64,000 bases of DNA from Sphaerisporangium corydalis (GCF_025506355.1 NZ_JANZYP010000022.1:47403-111402); one strand, 5' to 3'. Numbered from the stretch's first letter, positions 52,490-60,375 are shown. Notes: generated by a model not told the origin, from the letters alone. A program made the numbers and translations.

Positions 52490-52495
52490 TACCGT
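52490..52495 (+). promoter_or_regulatory. -10 box TACCGT, leaderless promoter of the ABC operon
   Basis: TACCGT is followed by 7 nt and the ATG at 52503, which has no Shine-Dalgarno sequence. This matches the TANNNT-N7-ATG arrangement of actinobacterial leaderless genes. Confidence 0.55.
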
Positions 52496-52502
52496 TGGTC
52501 GC

Positions 52503-53393
52503 ATGAACGCCATCACGCTCAGCGCCGTGAGCAAGAGCTACGGAGAGGTCCTGGCCGTCGACGGCCTGAGCCTCACCATGGAGCGGGGGCGCACCGTCGC
52601 CCTGCTCGGCCCCAACGGGGCGGGCAAGTCCACGACGATCAACATGCTGCTCGGTCTGGTCCGGCCGACCGCCGGGGACATCCGCGTCCTCGGGCACACC
52701 CCCGACGAGGCGGTGCGGCGCGGGGAGATCGGCGCGATGCTCCAGGAGGGGACGCTGATCCCCGAGATGACCGTGCGCGAGCTGGTCGACTTCATCCGCC
52801 GCCTCTACCCCGAGCCGCTGCCGCTCGACGAGGTCCTGCAGATGGCGGACCTGACCGCCCTGGCCGGGCGCCGGGCCGGCAAACTGTCCGGCGGGCAGGC
52901 CCAGCGCGTCAGGTTCGCCCTGGCCATCGCCGGGGCGCCCGCGCTGCTGGTCCTGGACGAGCCGACCGCCGCCATGGACGTCGAGTCGCGCCGGGCCTTC
53001 TGGGCGAACATGCGGAACTACTCGGCGCAGGGCCGCACGGTCCTGTTCGCCACCCACTACCTCGAAGAGGCCGACGAGAACTCCGACCGGGTGATCGTCG
53101 TCGCCCGGGGCAAGGTCGTCGCCGACGGCACGGCCGCGGAGATCAAGGCGGGCGTCGGCGGGAGCGTCGTGGGCTTCTCGCTCGGCGAGCAGTCGTCGGC
53201 CGGTCTCGACGCGCTGCCGGGGGTCACCGCGGTCGAGATCCTCGCCGGATCGGTGACGCTGCGCACCGCCGACCCCGACGCCACCGTCGCCGCGCTCTAC
53301 CGAGGAACGTCGCTGGAGGTGCGCGATCTCCAGATCAACGGGGCCGACCTGGAGGACGCCTTCCTCGCCCTGACCCAGCCCGCGGAGGCCTGA
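52503..53393 (+). CDS. ABC transporter ATP-binding protein (ABC-2 exporter)
   Basis: 296 residues. ATPase subunit: SYGEVLAVDGLSLTMERGRT, Walker A GPNGAGKSTTINML, GEIGAMLQEGTLIPEMTVRE (Q-loop), signature LSGGQAQRVRFALAIAGAPA, Walker B LLVLDEPTAAMDV and HYLEEADENSDRVIVVARGK. Its C-terminal extension is typical of drug/lipid exporter ATPases. First gene of an ABC ATPase-permease-sensor kinase operon, an arrangement like the DesKR and YvfRSTU loci of Bacillus. The substrate is unknown. Confidence 0.9.
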   Translation: MNAITLSAVSKSYGEVLAVDGLSLTMERGRTVALLGPNGAGKSTTINMLLGLVRPTAGDIRVLGHTPDEAVRRGEIGAMLQEGTLIPEMTVRELVDFIRRLYPEPLPLDEVLQMADLTALAGRRAGKLSGGQAQRVRFALAIAGAPALLVLDEPTAAMDVESRRAFWANMRNYSAQGRTVLFATHYLEEADENSDRVIVVARGKVVADGTAAEIKAGVGGSVVGFSLGEQSSAGLDALPGVTAVEILAGSVTLRTADPDATVAALYRGTSLEVRDLQINGADLEDAFLALTQPAEA

Positions 53394-53396
53394 ACC

Positions 53397-54134
53397 ATGC
53401 TGAACTACATCACGTTCGAAGCCAAGCGGATGCTGCGCAACAAGCGGTACATCATCTTCGTGGTGGCCTTCCCCGTCGCCTTCTACCTGCTGTACTCCAA
53501 CCTGTGGGGCGACCAGGTCGACGACGGCACCGGCGTGAAGGCCACCGTCATCCTCATGGTCTCCATGGCCGCCTACGGCGCGCTGGCCGCCTCGCTCATG
53601 TCGACGTCGGTGCCCTGGTCGCAGGAGCGGCAGACCGGCTGGCTGCGCCAGCTCCAGATCACGCCGCTGCCGAGCTGGATGATCATCCTGACGAAGCTGA
53701 TCGCGTCGCTGCTGCTGGTCCTGCCGTCCCTGCTGCTGGTCGTCCTCGCCGCCGTGGTCACCCAGCACGTCTCGCTCGGCGCCGGTCAGTGGGCCACGCT
53801 CATCCCGATCATGTGGATCGGCACGATCCCGTTCGCCGCCCTCGGCCTCATGATCGGCTCGCTCGTGCCGCCGGACACCGCACAGCCGCTCGCCATGATC
53901 AGCATGTTCGGCCTGGCGCTCCTCGGCGGCCTGTGGTTCCCCGTCTCCATGCTGCCCCAGACCATGCAGACCATCGCCCACGCCCTGCCGTCCTACGACT
54001 ACGCCGACATCGGCTGGGAGATCGTCGCCGGGCACACCCCACCGGCGTCCGCGGTCGCCGGGCTCCTCGCCTGGGCGGTGGCCCTCGGCGCCCTGGCGCT
54101 GTTCGCTTACCGCCGGGCCACGGTCCGGGCCTGA
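53397..54134 (+). CDS. ABC-2 transporter permease
   Basis: 245 residues, 3 nt after the ATPase gene. Six membrane segments: NKRYIIFVVAFPVAFYLLYS, VILMVSMAAYGALAASLMST, then ERQTGWLRQLQITPLPSWMI (ABC-2 loop), IASLLLVLPSLLLVVLAAVV, a TIPFAALGLMIGSLVPPDTA motif, LLGGLWFPVSMLPQTMQTIA and a last helix AGLLAWAVALGALALFAYRR. Forms the exporter with the preceding ATPase. Confidence 0.9.
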   Translation: MLNYITFEAKRMLRNKRYIIFVVAFPVAFYLLYSNLWGDQVDDGTGVKATVILMVSMAAYGALAASLMSTSVPWSQERQTGWLRQLQITPLPSWMIILTKLIASLLLVLPSLLLVVLAAVVTQHVSLGAGQWATLIPIMWIGTIPFAALGLMIGSLVPPDTAQPLAMISMFGLALLGGLWFPVSMLPQTMQTIAHALPSYDYADIGWEIVAGHTPPASAVAGLLAWAVALGALALFAYRRATVRA

Positions 54135-54138
54135 CGCC

Positions 54139-55356
54139 ATGAGCCGCCTGCGCAACGTCTTCACCTTCGGCGGGCCCGACGGCGGGGTGAACCGCTGGCG
54201 GCGCCTGGCGGGCATGTCCGTCGGGCTGGTCTACCTGTTCTCCCCGGTGACCGACCTGCTCTCCGGGTCGGTCACCGGGCCGAAGGCGTACGCGGAGGTC
54301 GCCGCCCTGCTGGCCTTCGTCGCGACCTACGTCGCCACCGCGCTGAGCCCCCGCAGCGAAGGGGAGCGCGGCCCGTGGACGCTCCCGCTGCTCGGGGCCA
54401 CGGCCCTGATGTCCGCGATCTTCCCGTTGCTGTTCGGCGGCGGCTGGCTGGCGCTCCCCATCTACGTCACCGTCGTGATCAGCATGGCCCTGCCGCCGAG
54501 GGCGGCGGTGGCCGGGATCGTGGTGATGGCCGCGGTCGTGTTCGGCGACGGGATGCTCATCGACGCCGACGAGACCACCATCTGGCTGCTGGTCCTGCAG
54601 GTCGTCACCCTCGGGATCCTGTTCATGACCGTTCGCAACACCCGCACCCTGAACACCGAACTGCGCGAAGCCCAAGGCGAGGTGGCCCGGCTGGCGGCCG
54701 GCGAGGAACGCCTGCGCATCGCGCGCGACCTGCACGACCTGCTCGGGCACAGCCTGTCGCTCATCGTGCTCAAGAGCGAGCTCGCCGGGCGGTTCTTCGA
54801 ACAGGGCTCCGCCAAGGCGGGCGACGAGATCCGCGACATCGAGTCGGTGGCCCGCCTCGCGCTCCAGGAGGTCCGCGAGGCCGTCACCGGCTACCGCCAG
54901 CGCGGCCTCACCGAAGAACTCGACAACGCGCGCGCCGCGCTGAGCGCCGCCAGCGTCACCGTCACCGTCCGCACGTCCGGCACCCCGCTCCCTGACGCCC
55001 TCGACGGCCTGTTCGGCTGGGCCGTACGCGAAGGGGTCACCAACGTCATGCGGCACGCCAAGGCGAGCCGGTGCGACATCACGGTGACCTGCGAGGACGG
55101 CGTCGCGAGCCTGAGCGTCGCCGACAACGGCCGCAACGCCGGCCCGTACATCCCCGGCAGCGGCCTCACCGGCCTGACCGAACGCGTCGAAGCCGCCGGC
55201 GGCACCGTACGCTCCGGGCCGCAGCCTGACTCGGCTCCGGGCTTCCAGCTCCGCATCGACGTCCCCTATCCTCGCCCCACCTCCCCGGCCGTTCCGGCCT
55301 CTTCGCCCCCTTCCTCCCAACCCGTCCCTGACCCGCCTCAGCCCTCCCGTCCTTAA
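54139..55356 (+). CDS. NarL/DesK-type sensor histidine kinase
   Basis: 405 residues, 4 nt after the permease gene. Four to six membrane segments fill residues ~25-170. The dimerisation and phosphoacceptor helix (HisKA_3) has LRIARDLHDLLGHSLSLIVL with the likely phosphorylated His199. The HATPase domain has VREGVTNVMRHAKASRCDIT, VADNGR and SGLTGLTERVEAAGGTVRSG. The tail is a Pro/Ser-rich stretch. DesK-like kinases of this kind sense membrane state or cell-envelope stress and usually have the NarL-type regulator gene right after; here none follows. The best candidate partner is the regulator at 57686, on the opposite strand. Confidence 0.9.
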   Translation: MSRLRNVFTFGGPDGGVNRWRRLAGMSVGLVYLFSPVTDLLSGSVTGPKAYAEVAALLAFVATYVATALSPRSEGERGPWTLPLLGATALMSAIFPLLFGGGWLALPIYVTVVISMALPPRAAVAGIVVMAAVVFGDGMLIDADETTIWLLVLQVVTLGILFMTVRNTRTLNTELREAQGEVARLAAGEERLRIARDLHDLLGHSLSLIVLKSELAGRFFEQGSAKAGDEIRDIESVARLALQEVREAVTGYRQRGLTEELDNARAALSAASVTVTVRTSGTPLPDALDGLFGWAVREGVTNVMRHAKASRCDITVTCEDGVASLSVADNGRNAGPYIPGSGLTGLTERVEAAGGTVRSGPQPDSAPGFQLRIDVPYPRPTSPAVPASSPPSSQPVPDPPQPSRP

Positions 55357-55387
55357 CCTGGCCGTCCGCCTTCTGGGTTGGTTTGGT

Positions 55388-55484
55388 GTGCTGGTGGTGT
55401 CGGGGTTGGGGTCGGTGGGCTTGTCGGTGTTCCCCACCCGTTGCCGGGTTGGGTGGGCGAGGTGGTGTTGCCCACCCGACCCCG
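55388..55484 (+). repeat. Dispersed ~95-bp repeat, copy A (direct)
   Basis: Begins GTGCTGGTGGTGTCGGGG and ends CCCACCCGACCCCG, with CCCACCCGTTGCCGGGTTGG in the middle. It matches copy D (60251-60347) in inverted orientation at roughly nine bases in ten by eye. An internal inverted repeat (GGTTGGGTGGGC against GCCCACCC) can fold into a hairpin, so it resembles a MITE/REP-type element. The 597-bp gap from 55357 to 55953 contains nothing else but copy B. Confidence 0.8.
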
Positions 55485-55675
55485 TGCGTGGCCGGGGGCG
55501 GTTGGTCAGGTTGCGGTCGCTGCCGGGTCGCGGGCTTGGTGTGTCCCGCGAGCCCACTCGTGCCGGGCTGCGCGGTGATCCCGCTGGGGTCGTGTGATCC
55601 ATCGCCACCTCGACCTATTCTTACTTGCCCGGTGTCCGCCGTTTGGTCTTTCGGTCCTCGTTTCCGCGTCTGGGG

Positions 55676-55762
55676 TGCGGGGGTTGGGGTCGGTGGGCGT
55701 GTCGGTGTTGCCCACCCGTTGCCGGGTTGGGTGGGCGAGGAGGTGTTGCCCACCCAACCCCG
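55676..55762 (+). repeat. Dispersed ~95-bp repeat, copy B (direct)
   Basis: Same element as copy A, starting within GGTGCGGGGGTTGGGGTCGG and ending CCCACCCAACCCCG. The arms GGTTGGGTGGGC and GCCCACCCAACC form a perfect 12-bp stem. The same orientation as copy A, about 290 bp further on. Confidence 0.8.
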
Positions 55763-55953
55763 TACTTGGCTGGGGATGGTGGGTCATGTCGCGGTTCCGG
55801 CTGGGTCCCAGGCTTGGGGCGTCCCCCCGCAAGCTCTACCGTGACGGGGTAGCGGGCCGGAAATACGCCCCACCCAGGGCATGGGGCCGTCGCCAGAGGG
55901 ACGAGTCGGTTTCCGGCATGTCCCGATCCGAGTGTGCCGGAGCCGGACTTGGC

Positions 55954-56415
55954 TCACTCAGACGCGTACCGTCGCGTTCTCGATGGGCGATGAAGTGCGC
56001 ACCAGACAACCTTGCCGCCGGAGGCCGGCCGGCGATACCCCCATCTTGTCGCGACCGCATCCACCAACTGGAGGCCACGCCCGCCCTCGTCCTCAGGACC
56101 GGCGGCCTTGAGCATCGGGGGCGTGCGGCAGGTATCTCCCACCTCGATCACGACAAGTCCCGCGACCCGGTACACGTCGACTGAGATATGACCGGCGCCC
56201 GCGTTCCGCGTTCCCATTACTGCGGATCCTCTCGATTCCATTGTGGCCTTGACCGCGTTCGTCACCAGTTCCGAGACAACCAGCTCGGCGAGATCGGAGA
56301 GCTCTTCCCACCGCCATTTCAAGAGGACCCTCCTGACATGCGCTCGCGCCAGGGACGCGGCGTCGAGCCGAGCCGGAATCTCCACGTACAACTCCCGCGC
56401 CCTGACGCCCGCCAT
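55954..56415 (-). CDS. HATPase-fold ATP-binding protein (anti-sigma-factor-like kinase)
   Basis: 153 residues, ATG with a GGAGG site. Small stand-alone GHKL ATPase of the HATPase_c_2/RsbW class: ELSDLAELVVSELVTNAVKA (N box), VIEVGDTCRTPPMLK (G1 region), DEGGRGLQLVDAVATRWGYR (G2 box) and GGKVVWCALH at the end. In Streptomyces, such proteins are encoded beside DUF5753 (whiJ/abaA-like) regulator genes and DUF397 small proteins, as here. A role in controlling that regulator is likely but unproven. Divergent from the regulator gene at 56637. Confidence 0.87.
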   Translation of the reverse strand: MAGVRARELYVEIPARLDAASLARAHVRRVLLKWRWEELSDLAELVVSELVTNAVKATMESRGSAVMGTRNAGAGHISVDVYRVAGLVVIEVGDTCRTPPMLKAAGPEDEGGRGLQLVDAVATRWGYRRPASGGKVVWCALHRPSRTRRYASE

Positions 56416-56636
56416 GCCCTGCCTCCGTAATCCGCGTCTGATTCGCTCCCGGTCCCAGGCATGCCGTATCGATGGTGACCCTTATCGCCGGCCTGCCGGA
56501 TCCTGAATTTCATCCCCCATCGTGTACGCGTCCGACTACGTTGAGTGTTCGGTCCGCCGCACGGAATTACACCGTCCCGGTGGGCTGCCAGTGGGTCTGT
56601 GGGACTGGACTCGCGTGACGGGACACGGGAGATCAC

Positions 56637-57464
56637 ATGGGGAAAATGGTCGATATCGACCCGGAAGCGTCCGCGGCGGCACGGTTCGCGTACGAGCTCA
56701 GGCGACACCGCCTGATGGCCGGGCTTACCCAGGGGCAGGTTGGGCGCAGGATCGGATTCTCCGAAAGCATGATCGGCATGGTCGAGACGCTCAAACGTGA
56801 ACCCACCGAGGGCTTCGCTCGCCTGTGCGACCGTGTCTTCCGCCTGGACGGCGTCCTATATGGGCTCTATAAAGAGGCCTGGCCACCCCCTCCACCGGTT
56901 CCCGAGCACTTCCGTGACTGGGCGGCCGAAGAACTACGAGCCACCACACTCCGTCTGTGGGATCCCCTCCTCATCCCGGGCCTCTTCCAGACTGAGACGT
57001 ACGCGCGATGGATCATCGAGTGCGCCCCTGGCATCACCTCTGAGGAGGTGGACCAACGTGTATCCAGCAGAATGCAGCGCAAGAGAGCACTTTTTGGCGA
57101 TGATCCACCTATGGTCTGGTCCGTCATCGACGAGGGCGTTCTGTGCAGACCGGTCGGAAGCACGTCAATCGTGCGCGAGCAACTAGAACATCTTGTTGAG
57201 ATGGCACGCCATCCCAAGGTCACCATTCAAGTCGTTCCATACGGCGCTAGAGCCGGAGCAGGGCTTCTAGGTGCCTTCGGTATAGCGGAAATGCGAGGCA
57301 TCCCTTATACCGTTTATGTGGAGAGTCAACCACACGGACGGACGATCGACGAGCGAAGCCTGATCACAAAGATCGTGAATCGGTATGACGCCATCCGGGG
57401 CGAGGCCCACTCCCAGTCCCTATCTTTGAAGATGATCGAGGAAGCGGTGCGGAAATGGATCTGA
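56637..57464 (+). CDS. HTH regulator with DUF5753 domain (WhiJ/Scr1-like)
   Basis: 275 residues, ATG 56637. N-terminal XRE helix-turn-helix: LRRHRLMAGLTQGQVGRRIG and FSESMIGMVETLKREPTEGF. The DUF5753 effector domain begins at about residue 95 (RLWDPLLIPGLFQTETYARW) and continues through VWSVIDEGVLCRPVGS, MARHPKVTIQVVPYGARAG and VYVESQPHGRTID. Homologues (WhiJ, BldB-partner type or Scr1) act with small DUF397 proteins in development or in a toxin-antitoxin-like pair. The coding sequence has lower GC than its neighbours, suggesting acquisition. The 3' end overlaps the DUF397 gene by 10 nt. Confidence 0.9.
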   Translation: MGKMVDIDPEASAAARFAYELRRHRLMAGLTQGQVGRRIGFSESMIGMVETLKREPTEGFARLCDRVFRLDGVLYGLYKEAWPPPPPVPEHFRDWAAEELRATTLRLWDPLLIPGLFQTETYARWIIECAPGITSEEVDQRVSSRMQRKRALFGDDPPMVWSVIDEGVLCRPVGSTSIVREQLEHLVEMARHPKVTIQVVPYGARAGAGLLGAFGIAEMRGIPYTVYVESQPHGRTIDERSLITKIVNRYDAIRGEAHSQSLSLKMIEEAVRKWI

Positions 57465-57643
57465 GCCAGGCCAGGTGGCGGAAGGCGCGTCGGTCGGGGG
57501 ATGACGGGGGTATGTGCGTCGAAGTGGCCACCAACCTGCCGGGGGCCGTGGCCGTGCGGGACTCCAAGTGGCCGGGTGGGCCCGTGCTCGTCTTCGGACC
57601 CGGTGAATGGGCCGTCTTTCTGGACAGCGTGAGGGGCCGGTAG
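57455..57643 (+). CDS. DUF397-domain small protein
   Basis: 62 residues, ATG inside the end of the regulator gene. Typical DUF397: DLSQARWRKARRSGDDGGMC then VEVATNLPGAVAVRDSKWPG, ending GPVLVFGPGEWAVFLDSVRG. DUF397 proteins are partners of DUF5753 regulators. In streptomycetes (WhiJ, AbaA and Scr families) they modulate differentiation or act as toxins. The overlap guarantees coupled translation. Confidence 0.9.
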   Translation: MDLSQARWRKARRSGDDGGMCVEVATNLPGAVAVRDSKWPGGPVLVFGPGEWAVFLDSVRGR

Positions 57644-57685
57644 CACGCCATTCAGGAGCCCGGTAGTACGTCGTTCGGGGCGGGG

Positions 57686-58291
57686 TCAGAGCCAGCCTTG
57701 GGCTTGGGCGCGTTGGACTGCTTCTATGCGGTTGCGGGCGTGGGTCTTTCCGATGGCCGAGGAGAGGTAGTTGCGGACGGTGCCCTCCGACAGGTGGAGC
57801 CGCCGGGCGATGTCGCCGATGGTGGAGCCGTCGGCGGCGGCGTCCAGGACGTCTCGCTCGCGCACGGACAGCGGGTTCGGCCCGGCGCTCAGCGCGGCGG
57901 CGGCCAGAGCCGGATCGATGACGCGTTCGCCCGCGAGGACGCGCCTGATAGCGGCGGCCAGCTCACGGGCGGGGCTGTCCTTGACCATGAAGGCCGTGGC
58001 GCCCGCCTCCATGGCCCGCCGCAGGTAGCCGGGCCTGCCGAAGGTGGTGAGGATCATGACGCGGCAGCCCGGCGCCTCCTTGGAGATGCGGGCCGCCGCG
58101 GTGATGCCGTCCATCACCGGCATCTCGATGTCGAGGAGGGCGATGTCGGGCCGCACGGAGAGCACCACGGCCAGGGCCTCCTCGCCGGTGGACGCCTCAC
58201 CCACGACCTCGATGTCCGGCTCCAGCCCGAGCAGGGACGCGAGCGCGCCCCGGACCATCGCCTGGTCCTCGGCGAGCACGACCTTGATCAT
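57686..58291 (-). CDS. NarL-type response regulator (likely DesR-like)
   Basis: 201 residues from ATG 58291 with a CGGGAG site. Receiver domain with acidic residues E8, D9 and phosphoacceptor D54 (LLDIEMPVMDGI), Thr in ILTTFGRPGYLRRAMEAGAT and Lys in FMVKDSPARELAAAI. The C-terminal LuxR helix-turn-helix is NPLSVRERDVLDAAADGSTI, then LHLSEGTVRNYLSSAIGKTH. The AEDQAMVRGALASLLGLEPD start and FGRPGYLRRAM are typical of DesR-type partners of DesK kinases. It is the only response regulator in the window, so the orphan-looking kinase at 54139 is its probable partner although it lies in the opposite direction. Confidence 0.9.
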   Translation of the reverse strand: MIKVVLAEDQAMVRGALASLLGLEPDIEVVGEASTGEEALAVVLSVRPDIALLDIEMPVMDGITAAARISKEAPGCRVMILTTFGRPGYLRRAMEAGATAFMVKDSPARELAAAIRRVLAGERVIDPALAAAALSAGPNPLSVRERDVLDAAADGSTIGDIARRLHLSEGTVRNYLSSAIGKTHARNRIEAVQRAQAQGWL

Positions 58292-58563
58292 CAAGGCTCC
58301 CGGATGTCGAGCGATCGTCCGGGCCGGGGGTGGTGACCGGACGGCTTGCTGCAGGGCCCGCGAACGTTCACCGGCTTCCCGCCGCACAAGGCGCCGACGT
58401 CGCCGTTTCCCACCCCACCGCGTTGGCGCCTTCTAAAGGAGCGTCAAGGAGCGTCACGGCGGAACGACGGCGAGGACCCGTCAGCGTTCGCGGGACACCA
58501 CCCTAGAGGGTCAAGGGCCGGCCGGAGTCGAGGTGGTCAGGGGGGTGGAGGTTGTCGCAAAGC

Positions 58564-58625
58564 TCCATGAAGCGGTGATGGCGTGCTTACCGTGTCCATG
58601 AAGCTGTGATGGAGCGTGCTTACCG
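58564..58625. repeat. ~30-bp direct repeat in the gap upstream of the response regulator
   Basis: TCCATGAAGCGGTGATGG plus CGTGCTTACCG (58564-58592) recurs at 58595-58625 with one substitution and two inserted bases. Nothing coding was recognised in the 456-bp gap from 58292 to 58747; shorter repeats (AGGAGCGTCA) occur at about 58436-58455. Confidence 0.75.
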
Positions 58626-58747
58626 CTTGTTCCCGGTGTTGGACGTCAGGACGTGGATCATGCTCGAACCTGCTCAGCGATGACGACGGCGTTGTAGCAG
58701 GCGCGGCCTTCCGCGTCGCAGCTCTCCCGACCTTGGAGGCAGGAGCC

Positions 58748-59680
58748 CTACCGGCCGTCTCCCACGGTCAATACGGCCTTGCCGCGTATCTCGCGGCGGG
58801 CCAGGGCGTCGAGCGCGTCGGGGGTCTTCTCCCAGGGGAGGGCCAGGCCGATCCGGGGGGTGAGCCGCCCGTCGGCGACAAGGGCGGTGAGGATGGCCAG
58901 GTCCTCGCCCTTGGTCTCCTCCGGTACCGGGCTGATGAAGCCGACGATGTGCGCGTTCCAGCCCTGGGCGTAGAAGTCGGCCAGGCGCAGCTCGGCCGCG
59001 CCGCCGATGTTGCCGTACCAGGCGAGATGTCCACCGGGGGCGATCCGCCGTACGGCCTGCGCGGTGAGCGGGCCACCGATGCCGTCCAGAACCAGGTGGA
59101 AGGGGCCGAGCGTGTCGTCCTCCAGGGAGGTGACCACCTGATGGGCACCCAACGCATGTGCCTCGGCCTCCCGCTCCGGGTCACTGACCTGGGCCGTGAC
59201 GTGGGCCCCCGCCGCGACGGCGAGCTGCACCGCGAACTGCCCGACCCCCCCGGTGGCGCCGGTGACCAGCACCTTGCGGCCGAGCACCGCACCGCCCACG
59301 CGCAGGGCTCGCAGCGCGGTCAGCCCGGCGATGGGCAGGGTAGCCGCCTCCTCGAAGGAGACGCGGTCGTCGAGGGCGGCCAGGCAGTGAGCGGGTACCG
59401 AGATCCGCTCTGACCAGCCCTCCCAGTCCAGATAACCGGCCACCCTGGTGCCCGCGACCGGGCCGCCGCCGTCGGCGGCGGCCCGGACGACGACACCCGC
59501 CACGTCCTGCCCCGGCCGCCAGCCGTCCGGACGACGGGCGATGAGATTGAGCTCGTCGTGGTTCACGGCGTACGCCCGCACCTCGACCACGGCCTCATGA
59601 GGTCCCGGCGACGGCTCCGGCAGATCGTCGGCCAGCCGCAGTCCGGCGCGCCCGCCCGGGTCGGTGATGAATCCACGCAT
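58748..59680 (-). CDS. Quinone-oxidoreductase-like NADP-dependent alcohol dehydrogenase
   Basis: 310 residues from ATG 59680; an upstream extension to 59767 looks spurious. Medium-chain reductase without structural zinc: VEVRAYAVNHDELNLIARRP, PGQDVAGVVVRAA, EEAATLPIAGLTALRALRVG, the NADP-binding VLVTGATGGVGQFAVQLAVA, VLDGIGGPLTAQAVRRIAPG and REIRGKAVLTVGD at the end. Quinone or enone reduction is likely; the substrate is unknown. A TAGGTACCTA palindrome upstream suggests control by a TetR/HxlR-type repressor. Confidence 0.88.
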   Translation of the reverse strand: MRGFITDPGGRAGLRLADDLPEPSPGPHEAVVEVRAYAVNHDELNLIARRPDGWRPGQDVAGVVVRAAADGGGPVAGTRVAGYLDWEGWSERISVPAHCLAALDDRVSFEEAATLPIAGLTALRALRVGGAVLGRKVLVTGATGGVGQFAVQLAVAAGAHVTAQVSDPEREAEAHALGAHQVVTSLEDDTLGPFHLVLDGIGGPLTAQAVRRIAPGGHLAWYGNIGGAAELRLADFYAQGWNAHIVGFISPVPEETKGEDLAILTALVADGRLTPRIGLALPWEKTPDALDALARREIRGKAVLTVGDGR

Positions 59681-59723
59681 GCCGCATCCGTTTCTCAGAC
59701 CAGAACTTGCAGGCGACACAACA

Positions 59724-59733
59724 TAGGTACCTA
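59724..59733. promoter_or_regulatory. Palindrome TAGGTACCTA upstream of the oxidoreductase gene
   Basis: Perfect 10-bp palindrome 44 nt before the start codon at 59680, in a locally AT-richer stretch that could hold the minus-strand promoter. Operators of this form are common upstream of quinone/enone reductases controlled by HxlR or TetR proteins. The regulator is not identified. Confidence 0.5.
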
Positions 59734-59820
59734 CTTCGACATTCCGCCACGGCCCGCTCCCCCTCACCGGAGGGAGATGCGCCTGCCGGGGAACCCATGA
59801 CCTGGGAATGCCGTGCGCAA

Positions 59821-60025
59821 CCTAACCCACCACCCTCGGCGAACCACATCCACCACCCCGGCCAGGCCCGCGACCTAACCCACCACCCCCGGCGAACCAC
59901 ATCCACCACCCCGGCCAGGCCCGCGACCTAACCGACCATCCCCGGCGAACCACACCCGCCACCCGGCCGCGCCCGCAACCTAACCGACCATCCCCGGCGA
60001 ACCACACCCCCGCCACCCCCCGGCG
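59821..60025. repeat. 53-bp tandem repeat, nearly four copies
   Basis: Units begin CCTAACC at 59821, 59874, 59927 and 59979 and contain GGCGAACCACA. Spacing is 53, 53 and 52 bp, the last unit partial. Related GGCGAACC(A/G)CAC fragments recur at about 60150-60240. There are no spacers, so this is not CRISPR, and no gene was found in 59681-60375. Confidence 0.85.
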
Positions 60026-60030
60026 ACTCA

Positions 60031-60101
60031 CGGGGTTGGGTGGGCAACACCTTCTGGCCCACCGAATCCGGCAACGGGTGGGGGCACCCGACTCGACCAC
60101 T
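60031..60101 (-). repeat. Dispersed ~95-bp repeat, copy C (inverted)
   Basis: Starts CGGGGTTGGGTGGGCAACAC, the reverse complement of the end of copies A and B, and continues through GGCAACGGGTGGG; the distal part is degenerate. Preceded by GGCGACTCA, which recurs before copy D as GGCGACTTA. Confidence 0.75.
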
Positions 60102-60250
60102 GATCCCGGCGGGGGCGCCCTGTGCCCGCGCCCGTGACCCGGCCGGGCCCGCAACCCAACCCACCACCCCCGGCGAACCACACCCCACCGCCCCTGGCGA
60201 ACCGCACCCACCACTGCTGGCGAACCACACCCACCGCCCCTGGCGACTTA

Positions 60251-60347
60251 CGGGGTTGGGTGGGCAACACCTTCTGGCCCACCCAACCCGGCAACGGGTG
60301 GGTGGCACCGACTCGCCCACCGACCCAAGCCCCGACCCCACCAGCAC
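60251..60347 (-). repeat. Dispersed ~95-bp repeat, copy D (inverted)
   Basis: Full-length inverted partner of copy A. It begins CGGGGTTGGGTGGGCAACAC and ends CCGACCCCACCAGCAC. The two full copies (A and D) bracket about 4.8 kb, and the two inner copies (B and C) about 4.3 kb. Confidence 0.8.
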
Positions 60348-60375
60348 ACCCAGACAGACCCCCATCGGCCTCAGG

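Noticed and set aside
55357..55953. Coding frames through the repeat region
   Set aside because: The frames are Gly/Val/Trp-rich translations of the repeat copies, present in several frames and both strands, with no start context.
59821..60260. CRISPR array
   Set aside because: Units are contiguous 53-bp tandem repeats with no unique spacers and no cas genes in the window.
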